Shown: positions 1-19,559 of the stretch, piece after piece
Position numbering within the stretch: the stretch's first letter is position 1
How the letters are laid out: every line of letters begins with the position of its first letter
Origin: Chrysomallon squamiferum
Lineage: Eukaryota; Mollusca; Gastropoda; Neomphalida; Peltospiridae
Assembly (NCBI GenBank): GCA_012295275.1
Contig: CM022665.1
Location: 45,965,095-46,029,094 of the forward strand
Length of the DNA: 64,000 nucleotides
Reading direction: 5' to 3'
Made by a program: the position numbers and the translations under genes
The notes under the pieces: model-generated
Seen by the model: only the letters and a program-made list of their open reading frames with translations
Databases searched by the model: none
Told to the model about the DNA's origin: nothing

Positions 1-13
1 TTACTATTATTAT

Positions 14-44
<31 letters not shown>

Positions 45-548
45 GTCGTTAAATATTCGTAGCACAAACGTCCTAGTTAATTTCTCAAAGGTTTTGTTTT
101 TTACATTTTCTATGCCACTTTTTAAAACCAAATCTCTGGATCGTTTTATGATACGAAACGACCTGACGATGAAAGTAAAAGTTTCAGTCTTCATGTCTCT
201 TCACGCACATTATTTTATTGACACAGATGATTGTTAGCAAATACTAATGTACAGAAACTAAACAAACATCAAGAAATATGGACACTGTGTTTGAATTACA
301 AGTTCACCGCAACATTCTTTAAATATGTAATTATATTCAAAGCTGGTAATGTTTTTCTGATTTTCACTGTACATCAAATTATCATGCATTCTATAAATTA
401 GATAACAGTTTTGAAGTCAGTTATTAAGACAAAAGTTAAAATACTTTTCTGAGATGATGTTTGGAACGTGTAAGGTAGTGGTTTTTTTGTTTTTTATTAT
501 AATGGTTTTGATTGTTTGTGTGTTTATTTATTTATTTATTTATTTATT
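1..548. other. Non-coding left edge with SINE-like tail
   Basis: No gene is recognisable here. The stretch opens with a TTA-type microsatellite and a poly(T) tract (about 17-44). Bases 45-90 match, in inverted orientation, the sequence around 14510-14570, which is also attached to a poly(T)/TTA tract. Read on the minus strand both look like the 3' end of a retroposon with an A-tail. The rest is unique AT-rich sequence ending in a short TTTA array (about 525-549) that abuts the broken ankyrin/SOCS copy. Confidence 0.4.
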
Positions 549-778
549 AACCGATCAGCGAACTCAGAGTCAAGCAAACAGCTCCTCAGGTGGGCGTGAT
601 CGAAACCGGTGAGGATGAACAGTTTAATGACGTCAGTCAGATTCTGTGACAAAGCGAGCGACGTTGGACACGCCTCCAGAGGGACGTCCTTAGAGCATTG
701 AAAGGTGTCAACCTGACTGTTCGCTTTGAGGAGCAGTTTGACCACGTCAAATCGCTTGTTGTACACAGCGTACAAACA
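549..778 (-). pseudogene. Partial copy of ankyrin-SOCS exon
   Basis: On the minus strand this translates to a segment nearly identical to residues of about 268-341 of the intact ankyrin/SOCS gene at 15.3-17.5 kb: the second half of ankyrin repeat 8 and the linker before the SOCS box. Only a few substitutions separate the copies. It lacks a start, the other repeats and the whole SOCS box. At the left break the frame runs from the conserved ADR residues straight into a TTTA microsatellite and stops. At the right break the homology ends inside repeat 8. The very high identity suggests a young duplication. It cannot encode a working adaptor. Confidence 0.85.
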
Positions 779-784
779 AGCAGC

Positions 785-845
785 TCCTGAGGTGAGTTCA
801 AAGTGGGTTATAAAACAGTGTTAACACTGGCGCAGTTTGTTTACA
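785..845. repeat. Copy of ankyrin-SOCS 3' flank
   Basis: A stretch including the string ggttataaaacagtgtta is shared, in the same orientation, with about 15163-15213, just downstream (gene sense) of the intact ankyrin/SOCS stop codon. In the intact locus this flank lies at lower coordinates than the coding segment copied at 549-778; here it lies at higher coordinates, so the order is permuted. Confidence 0.65.
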
Positions 846-849
846 CAAC

Positions 850-2250
850 ACTAAAATTATTCTTAAACTATTTCAGTTCATTTAAACTGTCTTTACTTTT
901 CCAGACAACCGCTCCACGTTAAATAGCGTTATCGTCCTTGATTTGTGGACATTTGACAATTGTCGCTACTGTAGAATTAATATTTTCCTGTGTGAATCTT
1001 AACATATCGAATCAGACAACAAAACAACACCAGCAAATACCAGCTTAGCTGTTAAACTATGGAAATAAGATTAATAGCTGCAGTGATCGCTTTTCGATTA
1101 CAGTCTAAGAATAAAACTGCGAAGCTACCTGTGTCTTGCTGTGCAATCCAACAAGATTAAAGTTTTTAAAATTACAGTTTATCATCGTTTGGCAATTTGG
1201 TTTATAAAATGTGGGTCAATTTGTTTTTAATTTTTTTTTAATTATTATTATTTGTTCTTCTTTTTACCTGTTCACTACGAAAAGTTAGTACTTATTTGAT
1301 CAGGTAATCTCATACATATATATATATATATATATCTGTGTATGTGTGTATATATGTATGTATGTATGTATGTTTGTATGTATGTCTGTATGTTTGTATG
1401 TATAGACTGAGAAACATCCTCTTCTAATATTTCACCATAAAAAAGGTTTCACTGTCAAACACTTAAATTTATTCATGAAATAAATAGTTACTATTGTTTG
1501 TACATAAATATATGTATTTCCGTTAATGAATAATTTACCTAGAGTTACTTGAATGTTTCCTTCCTTCATACGTTTTGACATGCACAAAAAAAAAAAAAAA
1601 AAAAAAATAGTTTCCTTGTTGAAAAGTCTCTTACATCCAACAAAACAACAACAACAGCAACAACAGCAACAGCAGCAGCAACAACAACAACATCAACAAT
1701 AATAAAATTATTATTATCAAAGAATTATTTTAAGCAGATCTATGAATTTATTATTAATTCGAGAGTTAATATGGCACACATTCACACGTTTATTTATTTT
1801 ATCGGAGAACAGGAACTGTTTTTTTTACATCATACCTTTACGTCTTTTGCTGAAACCATATCAAAACACGCGAGAAATTGTGTTCGTTATTTTATATATT
1901 TCGCTCAGATGATAACAAAAATAAATTAAAAAAAACAACCATAAAATAATTTGGTAGCAACAAATTCTCAAATTTAAATATTGGGCAAAATTCCTAACCC
2001 CGCGGGTCGCATTTTCCCTACAGCAGATCTAGATTATTATTTTTAAAGTTATTTATTTCTGTACATTTTTAATTATGATCTCAGCACTGTAAAATAAAAA
2101 TTGTGATAAACTCTGACGTTAGTTAAAACATAATGAATAATGTAATATATATTTATAAAAGTTGTTTAAAGATATTATTAGAAAATTTTATAAATTTTTA
2201 TATGAAATAAATGACATGAACGTAACTTGATTTTATTTATTTTTATTTTG
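850..2250. other. AT-rich intergenic sequence with simple repeats
   Basis: No coding exon was recognised. Present are a TA run (about 1315-1335), an imperfect TGTA array (about 1335-1402), poly(A) (about 1586-1607) and a CAA/CAG array (about 1644-1700). Confidence 0.6.
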
Positions 2251-2284
2251 TGTTATTAATTTTTGTTTACCGTATTGGTGTATG

Positions 2285-2309
2285 TATTTATTTATTTATT
2301 TATTTATTT

Positions 2310-2369
<60 letters not shown>

Positions 2370-2378
2370 TTATTTATT
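2285..2378. repeat. TTTA tetranucleotide microsatellite
   Basis: About 22 units of TTTA with one or two single-base interruptions. The ORFs across it are repeat artefacts (Ile/Tyr/Leu/Phe runs). Confidence 0.95.
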
Positions 2379-2754
2379 AAAAAAGAAAAGAAAAAGAGAA
2401 AAATGGTTCGTTTATGTTTTGTTTTTTACTCTTTTCTTTTATTACTTTCCTTTGTTTTACTTATTAAACTTCTTGTTCGGATGGCCACACCCAATGAGCT
2501 GAAAACACGTAACATAAATGTTCAGTCATTGTTTCTATACGTGGATTAAACACAGACAAAAACAAAAGTAAACAAACAAAAAATACACAACTCTCCCTTT
2601 CGTTTAGAATTCGTACTAATCCACGAATACAGTAAGACGCGAAGTAACAGACGAAACGTGTCTCTGTCTATGACGTAACGAATACCATCTCATTTGCATA
2701 CCGTAAACCTTCCACTTTTTACACGTAAGATTAATACAAACAGCAGCTTAAAAA

Positions 2755-3330
2755 TATGTAGATGCTCTCCCCAACTTTTTCTAAGTTCTGTTTCTACTCA
2801 AGTATCCACGTTATATACAAATATCTTTAACATGTTAAACTGTAGTGTGTTGTAAATAAATATATGAATAATTTACTGTTGTTAGTTATACAAATTTTAC
2901 AAAAAATATTGAAAATGCCCGTCTCTAATTTTTCATGTTCTCTTTCTACTGATTTGTTACTTTGAATAAAAAGTTTACATTAAACTTTAATGTGTTATAA
3001 ACAAATATACAAAATGCCTGTTATTAATTGTCTACCATTTACAAAAAATACTCAAAAGTCTCTACTTTTTCATGTTCTATTTCTACTAATTCAATTACTC
3101 TGAATATAAATATCTTTTACATGTTAAACTGTAATGTGATATATATATAAATATATGAGTAATTTACTATTATTAATAAATACATATTTTAAAAATAAAT
3201 ATAAAAAATGCTCGCCTCTACTTTTCCAGTTCTATTTCTACTCATGCAATTACTTAGAATATAAATATCTTTAACACTTGTTAAGCTCTAATGTTATTTA
3301 TTAAAATTTTACAAAAAGTCTACGTTTTAC
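2755..3330. repeat. Degenerate ~150-bp tandem repeat
   Basis: Four diverged copies, recognised by the shared core gttctNtttctact at about 2786, 2937, 3073 and 3230, each followed by an 'aatataaatatctttaacatgttaaactgtaatgtg'-like segment in diverged form. Spacing is about 136-157 bp. The array ends roughly 150 bp upstream of the transporter start codon, so it occupies the promoter-proximal region. Confidence 0.7.
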
Positions 3331-3484
3331 GCTAACAGATAAAAATTGAGTTATTGGATTAATTTCGGGGTGTTTGAGCTGAAATATCCGCACTTAGACT
3401 CTACTCGGGAGAACTGAACGCTTGTTTTTCAGCGAGGCATTCTAGAATTTCTTCTCAGCTTTGGAACTGTCATTAAAAAACACC

Positions 3485-12461
<8,977 letters not shown>

Positions 12462-12539
12462 CCATCACGCGATGGGGCCAGACATAATAGAAGATTTTAT
12501 TTACAGTGTGTATTATACACTGTTATGTACGTTCTAAAT

Positions 12540-12545
12540 AATAAA
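12540..12545 (+). terminator. Poly(A) signal of transporter
   Basis: An AATAAA hexamer 79 bp downstream of the transporter stop codon, followed by T-rich sequence. It is the first canonical signal after the stop. Confidence 0.55.
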
Positions 12546-13303
12546 CATTTAACAGATTTTGCTTTATGCTTTATATTTTGCAGTAAAAATATCGTTGTCT
12601 GATTGTTATTCTTTGAAACTTTGTGTTTGTTCTCGTTATTCGCTTGTTATATATATTAATTAATATTTTAATATAGCGAAACATCAGAACGAACACCGGA
12701 CTGTGTAATCAAAACTATATCGATGGATATTACTTTACAAATATCTCATAATAATTATCTGTGCTTAATATATATATATTACATTAATGCTACTGGCAGC
12801 TTTGTAGTTGTTTATTCAATACTTATAAAGGTAAACAAACGAAGATGGGTACTTAAATGGTGAAGTTGTCTGTTTGTCAATCTAAAAACGAAATATCATC
12901 TTGAAAGACAGGAAAACGAAAGTCTTATGTACATCTGTTTGGATTTGTTATTTTATTGTCATTCTTTATTATTAACTAAGTCTGTTTCCTAGTGCCACAT
13001 AAGCATTCTGTATAGAAGAATACAAACTAAATTAGGATGGAATCATTATTTTATAAGTGTCTCGTTTTTTTTTATTTTGTGTGCCTTTTATATAAACATA
13101 CATACTTTTGAATATAAATTTTCTGTGTGGGATAACAGTAGTGATAATGATAATGATGAGTATGAAAATATAACGTCATGAAAGAATGAAAGCATGAACA
13201 AACCAGAAAGGTAGATAGAAAGATGGTAGAGAGGAGATAGATGGAGAGAGAGAGAGAGAGTCAGAGATAGAGTATAGAGAGAAACAGGGAATATCAGAGA
13301 GAT

Positions 13304-13358
<55 letters not shown>

Positions 13359-14055
13359 AAAAAAGACTTAGAAGTGAGAAGAAATAGAAATAGAGAAGAC
13401 AGACAGACAGAGTGAAAAAAATAATAATAAAAAAGTTAACACAAATAAAATGAATGTTTTGTAAAAAATTTAACGTCTGTTAAAACTCAAACACAAAAAG
13501 TGTAAAAAAAAAAAAATAATAATAAAATATAAAAAAAAAAATAAATTAAATAAAAAAAACCAAAAACAAGAAACCCCCCCCCAAAAAAAAAAAAAAATAA
13601 AGAAGAAAAAAGAATGTAGATAATAATTATCCAAAAACAACTTTATCAGTGCCCTTTGCTTCATTCTTTCTTCTTTTATATATATACATGTCTCACTGTA
13701 ACTTTATAACACAGGTAGCGAAAGTTTTTTTTTTTTTGTCCTAGTTGTTGTTACCACACGTCGATTATCTGTCCTTTCACTGTTTATTTTTGATTCAGTG
13801 CTTTTAATGCGCGCCATGACGAAGTGTCATACACATCACTTCTCTCTGTTGACGTACAATTACCGTCAATTCAACGTTTGTTACAACAAAAAACCCACAC
13901 ACAGGGTTAATTACAGGTCATTGCCTGACACCCCTTAACGCTCACCGTAACCATAGCAATATGAATAACAATCAAGGATGCTATCTCGCCTGTAATAAAA
14001 AAAAAAAAAAACACACGGCAGAAACAAAACAAAATTTTGACAGAGAAACAAAAAC

Positions 14056-14227
14056 ATCTTCCAGACTGATTTATTTTCTTTTATATTTATATATCTAGAC
14101 ATTTTATTATTTCCTATAAATCTTACATAATATTCTTCCAGACTGATTTTTTTTTTATATATATTTATATACCTAGACATTTTATTATTTCTTATAAACC
14201 ATACATAATTTTCTTACAGACTGATTT
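14056..14227. repeat. 78-bp tandem repeat, about 2.2 copies
   Basis: Copies begin with cttccagactgattt at about 14056 and 14135 and a truncated third (cttacagactgattt) at about 14213. Each full copy contains tctagacattttatta or a close variant. Confidence 0.8.
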
Positions 14228-14509
14228 CTGTAAAGGTTGCTAAATTCAATATTTTGTAAATAACTTAACATCTATTAAGAAAAAAAAATCAGCTCTTCAT
14301 AATAATATTCATATAAGCTAGTCATGCAAGACAAACTGCATATATACAATAGTGGTGGATATTAAACGTTTCATATAAATTAAGTGTTATGCTTGATAGG
14401 AGGATGGCTATAATTCCATTTATATTTTAAATAGGGCTGTATATAATATTTCTAATAAAGTTGTGCATGCAAAATAATGAGAAAACTATGATATATCACT
14501 ATTTCTCAA

Positions 14510-14597
14510 AAAATTTGAGAAATTAACTAGAACATTAGAGCTACGAATATTTAACAACAAAAAAAAAAAAATAATAATAATAATAATAATAATAATT
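14510..14597 (+). mobile_element. Retroposon 3' end with A/TAA tail (SINE-like)
   Basis: The sequence gagctacgaatatttaac followed by poly(A) and a TAA microsatellite matches the inverted sequence at 41-90, which carries the same tail type. Two copies with the same body-to-tail junction indicate a dispersed retroposed element. The 5' extent cannot be drawn and the family was not recognised. Confidence 0.4.
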
Positions 14598-14888
14598 TCA
14601 AACTTTTCTATCCTTAGTACAATGTGTCGGATACATTCATAAAAAAAATTAAAAAATAAGAAATAATTCAACAACGAATGTACACAAACAGCGACACCAG
14701 AGGTGAAATCCTTTTAAAGGAATCTTATTTAACAAATAATTGTGCGTAGAACGATTCCGTGTGGAATTTAATACATGGTAAACAGTTTGTGCAAACACCG
14801 ATGTGTGTCGGTTTTAATATTCGAAAATATTGATCACTCTGTTGAGGGTATAATCATATTAAAACGTTAACACTATGAAGTTTAGAAA

Positions 14889-14894
14889 TTTATT
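14889..14894 (-). terminator. Poly(A) signal candidate for ankyrin-SOCS gene
   Basis: TTTATT on the plus strand gives AATAAA on the minus strand, about 365 nt downstream of the stop codon at 15259. It is one of several possible signals in AT-rich sequence. Confidence 0.3.
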
Positions 14895-15258
14895 TAAAAT
14901 GTGTAAAGAAACTGCATTTTAAACTTTTCTTTTAATCCAAGAAACAAACAAACAAACAAACAAACAACAACAAAACAAAACAAAAACAGTAAGAAACACA
15001 CAAACAAAATACATACACAAAATGCACTGACAGGTTTTAAATGGTACGGGATTAATCAAACTTGAACCGCAAGTGAAGCCCACTTCAGTGCTCGACTTGT
15101 GACATAAACTGTCCAAATATTCACTTACAGACAATGGACCGAGTTAATTTAATGCGGTGAGTTTAATATCGGTTATAAAACAGTGTTAAGACTGGAGCAG
15201 TTTTTGCACAAATTATTCAAAGAAAGGCACACGTTTTGATAAACTACAAACGACAGTG

Positions 15259-16488
15259 TCAGTGGTCATCATCCAGTTCTTTAAGGAAGAGAAACTCTCG
15301 AAGACCTTTAGGAATTGGCAGACTGTGCAGATTGTGCATCAGCAGTCGTCCTTGGTGATGCCTGATCCACTTCCTACAGAGCTGTTTGAGAGAGAGGACG
15401 CTGTTGGCTTGTCTCAGCCAGTCCGAGAGGTCCTCGCTCTGGAACCGATCAGCGAACTCAGAGTCAAACAAACAGCTCCTCAGGTGGGCGTGATCGAAAC
15501 CGGTGAGGATAAACAGTTTGATGACGTCAGTCAGATTCTGTGACAAGGCGAGCGACGTTGGACACGCCTCCAGAGGGACGTCCTTAGAGCACTGAAAGGT
15601 GTCTACCTGACTGTTCGCTTTGAGGAGCAGCTTGACCACGTTAAATCGCTTATTGTACACAGCGTACCACAGAGGCGTGTGAAACAGCTTGTCGTACAAG
15701 TTGACGTCCGCTCCGGCTTCTATCAGGTCCTCGATGCAGTCGGCGTGACCTTTCAAGGACAGTATGTGTAGAGGTGTTCTTCTCACAGAAGCGTTGGCAA
15801 TGTTAACGTCACTGTTTGCACGTGCCAGTAATCTAACGACGACAGAAAAACCTTCGGTAGCCGCCAGCAGGAGTGGCGTGTTGTTGTCCAGGTCGCAGAT
15901 GTTGGGGTCTGCGCCGTACGACAGCAGCTGTTCTATGGCCATTGCTCTCTGGGCCGCGTGGTGCAGTGCTGTGCGCCCCTGTTTGTCCACGTGGTTGACG
16001 TTGCATCCCGATTCCAGCAGAATGCGCAGAGCATTGTACTGTTTGTTTTTCACTGCGTGGATCAGAGCGGTGCATCCTTCTGAATCTCGCGCGTTCACGT
16101 TAGCACCACGTGACAGCAGAGCCTCGAGACATTCGTCGTACCCGAGTTTGGCGGCGATGTGAATCGGAGTATTCCGTCCGTTTCCGTAGACGTTCGCGTT
16201 ACTCTTCGCTTCCAGTAGCAATTTTGTCGCCGCTGCCTGGTTTGACGTCACAGAAATGTACAGAGGTGTATTTCCATTGGCGTCCTCGCAAGTAATGACG
16301 TTACATCCGGCTTCTAGAAAACAGGACAAGCACTCAACGTGACCTAGTTTGGCGGACTGGAAGAGAGCATGGTTCAAATCTCTCTGACTGATTGACTGCG
16401 GAACTGTTAGAAGTAACTTCAACATTCGAATATCGTTATTTTGAACAGACTCCAGAATTCTACAAATAATAATAATAATAGTAACAAC

Positions 16489-16534
<46 letters not shown>

Positions 16535-16584
16535 GTAATAATAATAATAATAATAATAGTAATAGTAATAGTAATAATAATAAA

Positions 16585-16637
<53 letters not shown>

Positions 16638-16802
16638 CTGAAATTAATAATTTTTATTATTATATATTTTCGCTTAAAGAAATAATGATACTAAAATTTA
16701 AAATGGTGTAACAATGCTGAGTGGAGTGGAAAATTCCGAAATTTCAATTTTGTGTTAATTTAATTTATTTATTTATTTATTTATTTATTTAATTTGTTGT
16801 TG

Positions 16803-16870
<68 letters not shown>

Positions 16871-16890
16871 GTTGTTGTTATTACGAATAC

Positions 16891-16936
<46 letters not shown>

Positions 16937-17460
16937 TTATTATATTTTATTATTTTTTTTTTTTTTTTTTACAAAAACGCAGATTTTTGACAAGGAATTT
17001 GCTTTAACATAAACTTAAAAGTTGAAAGCTGGAGAGAAAAAAAAGATGTTATTTTAAAAAGATGAAAAATAAATAAATAAATATCATGTAATAAAAAGTT
17101 CAGAGTGATTTATATAATAATAATAATAATAATAAGTAAATACGATAATTATGTTTTCGGTTTGTTATTGGTTAAACAAAAAAAAAAGGGAGTAATATTT
17201 ACATTACTTATATAATGTTATTATTCCGTGTATTACTACAGTTACTACTACTACTGCTGCAACTGCTATAATGTAAAGACGATGTTACGAAGAGAGCTTC
17301 ATTCGCTTGGGCTATAAGAGTTATCTGTCTATGAAACTGGACACCGTGTATTCTTCAGATATCTGCAGAAAAGTTATCTCGCACTTCATGCATTAAACAA
17401 CACTTTTATCCGATAAAGTGGCATTTACATATCTACACACAATATAATTTACCTGGCCAT
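15259..17460 (-). CDS. Ankyrin repeat and SOCS box protein
   Basis: Two exons on the minus strand: 17460-17453 (only 8 coding bases, ATG GCC AG, donor gtaaat) and 16459-15259 (acceptor tttgtag). They join in frame as MARILESVQNNDIRML and give 402 residues. About eight ankyrin repeats (roughly 30-300) show the TPLHxAA and LLxxGAxVN signatures, for example NTPIHIAAKLGYDECLEALL and GADVNLYD. The C-terminus (about 359-402) is a SOCS box with BC-box SLKQLCRKWIR and a Cul5-type LPIP before REFLFL. In the ASB family the SOCS box recruits Elongin B/C and Cullin-5/Rbx2, and the ankyrin stack binds the protein to be ubiquitinated. The substrate is unknown. An upstream ORF overlaps the start. A near-identical fragment lies at 549-778. 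Which vertebrate ASB is closest could not be decided. Confidence 0.9.
16460..17452. other. Ankyrin-SOCS intron, mostly trinucleotide repeat
   Basis: This 993-bp intron holds AAT units (about 16467-16583) followed directly by ATT units (about 16585-16636), a TTTA array (about 16763-16790) and another long ATT array (about 16800-16936). The AAT array, read on the minus strand, runs into the acceptor. No other exon was recognised. Confidence 0.8.
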
Positions 17461-17679
17461 TGCAAGCTCTAGCCAATTTAACAACAGGCATCGAGCTTTC
17501 GGCAGAAATTCAGGTTTTCACTTCCAGAAGTTTTTCTCTGGTTTTTCGTCGTCTTCACCGACTTTTGTAATGGAAGTATTCCAAATTATAAAGGGAAGCA
17601 ACTCTTATAACTGGTGCTAATTATAATGAGAAACAGAGTAATCGTCGTTACTGCAGTTTTTATTATGATGATGATGATG

Positions 17680-17721
<42 letters not shown>

Positions 17722-18590
17722 AATTCCATTGTGTGTGTATTTGTGCGTGCGTCGTTAGAAAAGCTACATAATTTAAACATGCAGAAAGCAATGGAATATA
17801 AACCGAACGATTACAATGGCGGATCCGTAATGTTAAAAGAATGGCAAATAATTCCGTGCAGTGAAAGTTTACAGATTAAAATGTGCGCCAACTCCAAATT
17901 TGCTAGTGCTGCATAGAAAAATAGCTGCTGTGGAATTATTTATTAAATGTTGTGTCAATAAAATAAATAAATAAATAAACAAATAAATAAATAAAATAAA
18001 AGAATTTAAATGAGTTACATAATTTTGTTTCCGTCAGCTCCGAAAAGATAAGAAGAAGAAGAAGAAGAAGAAGAACAAGAGCAAGAAGAAAAAGAAGAAG
18101 AAAATTTGTTCAACCATTCATTAGCAGAATATTTTTTATTTAACTGTAGTTAAAAACTGTACAAAAAAGTATGAAAATAATAATATATTTTGTTTACGCT
18201 TCAGTTCCACGAACTTCTGTTTTTGTTGGGTGGTGAGGACTGTTTTTCTTTTTTTTTTTTATTCGTTTTTTTTATGATCTACAGTAAAGTTAGTCGCAAT
18301 AGTTACTGTATTTCATTACACCGAATAAAACAGTTATTTGATGAAAAATTTATATCTAATGATACTTCATTTGAACATCATTTTTATTATTTTTCATTTA
18401 ACTTTCCAGTCGTACAGAATTAGATTTAGGCATAAACAAATTACAATTTCAGTCCAGTTGTATTTTTTGTTGTTTTTTTTCATTTTCTGCACAGTTTGTT
18501 ACAGTTCAAGGCGTGACTGTCATAAACCGGTTCTGAAATCATTGCTGTATAAATTCTATCACTTTTTTTTTTAAACCCTCTCTTGAAGAT
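17461..18590. other. Region upstream of ankyrin-SOCS start
   Basis: The first 150 bp or so (17461-17600) are complex sequence and probably carry the ankyrin-SOCS 5' UTR and promoter; an upstream ATG lies at 17491-17489. Beyond this are an ATT array (about 17680-17720), TAAA units (about 17960-18000) and GAA units (about 18050-18104). No gene was recognised in 17.6-18.59 kb. Confidence 0.5.
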
Positions 18591-18592
18591 GG

Positions 18593-19533
18593 TTACTTGT
18601 TTGTAGTATATTTACAATTGTATCGTAAAGTCGGAAACTCGACCATTTTGGGCTTTTTTGCTGACATTTTTCGGTTTGTGTTGTTCTTTCCCGCCATCGC
18701 CTCAAACTGCTCCTGAAGTCTTTGGATTGCGTCCCCTTGGGAAAACATTGTCGCCTCCAGTGACGCTGTTCTCTGCGACAGTTTCGTGTTCTGCTCTTTA
18801 ACGTTTTTTATTTCTACCTGCTGTTCTTTATTCTGCCTTGTTTGTTTGTCGATATCTCTCTTAGCGACAAGCAGCTTACGTTCCAGATCCAGTGTCCTTT
18901 TTTCCAGTTGTTTTATCTTCATCTGGGCTTCTTGCAGCCTCTGGTCTTTCCCTTTCAACTGCTCGGTGAGAATCTGAATCTTCAGGTCCTTCTCCTTGTT
19001 CTGTTCAGTCAGCTCCTGCATTCGACCGAAGGTCACACTCTTCACTTCTTCCAGTTCCAGTTTGATCGCCGCAATTTCTTCTTCTGGGGATTCTATATCA
19101 ATCGGGCCCAGTTTCCCTTCTATCTTTGTCAGCCGCCTGCTCAGCACCTCCCAGGCATTTTCCACGAGTCGGAGTCTGTCGCTGGGGGCTGACATTCCGG
19201 CAGGTAGCTAGTCACGGGCTCGAGTTCGCCTTCGTACATCTGGAGCTTGGCTGCCAGGTCTGCGTAGCCCTGCACCTGAAGGGCTTGCACGAAATGGGTG
19301 AACGCCTCCGTGCCGCGGTTGTGCAGAATATCCAGCAGACTTCGAGTCCGCTCGCGACGCGTGGTGCCCAGCCGCAGGATTTCGTCCTTGTCGTTGTAGT
19401 CGATGATGTTCACGGAGTAAAGATACGGCACCAGGTCCTTGGCGTCGACCTCGTTTTCAATTCGGACGGAGAATGTTTTGATGCATTGCATGTCCAGGTC
19501 CCTCATGGGACCGCGTTTCACAGAGTTCGGCAT
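18593..19533 (-). CDS. CARD plus coiled-coil protein, frame break inside
   Basis: Two overlapping minus-strand frames appear to be one gene. The first (19533-19141) begins MPNSVKRGPMRDLDM and holds a death-fold domain of CARD type over about residues 8-105, with the helices DLVPYLYSVNIIDYNDKDEI, RRERTRSLLDILHNRG and EAFTHFVQALQVQG. The second (ending at 18593) is about 200 residues, from LRLVENAWEVLSRRL through long heptad-rich coiled coil (roughly LELEEVKS to QEQFEAM), then a basic tail. Moving from frame one to frame two needs one extra base; a run of five C (19184-19188, minus strand) lies in the overlap, and one more C would fuse them cleanly. CARD plus coiled coil is the architecture of CARD9/10/11-type scaffolds that nucleate BCL10-like filaments; orthology is not claimed. 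The cause may be an assembly error, a real null mutation or recoding. A splice acceptor (ctttacag) at 19559 precedes the start. Confidence 0.75.
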
Positions 19534-19559
19534 TTTGACATCACTGCCTCCGCTGCTTC

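Larger units (their letters stand above)
12560..14888. other. Intergenic region between transporter and ankyrin-SOCS gene
   Basis: The two genes converge here. No coding exon was recognised. Contents include a GA array (about 13309-13358) in a broader purine-rich stretch, poly(A)-rich sequence (about 13500-13610), a 78-bp tandem repeat (14056-14227) and the SINE-like tail around 14510-14597. Confidence 0.6.

Noticed and set aside
15764-16295. Plus-strand ORFs up to 132 codons opposite the ankyrin-SOCS gene
   Set aside because: Antisense shadows of a well-supported minus-strand exon; no domain resemblance.
16441-17012. ORFs of poly-Asn and poly-Leu
   Set aside because: They are translations of AAT and TTA microsatellites inside the ankyrin-SOCS intron.
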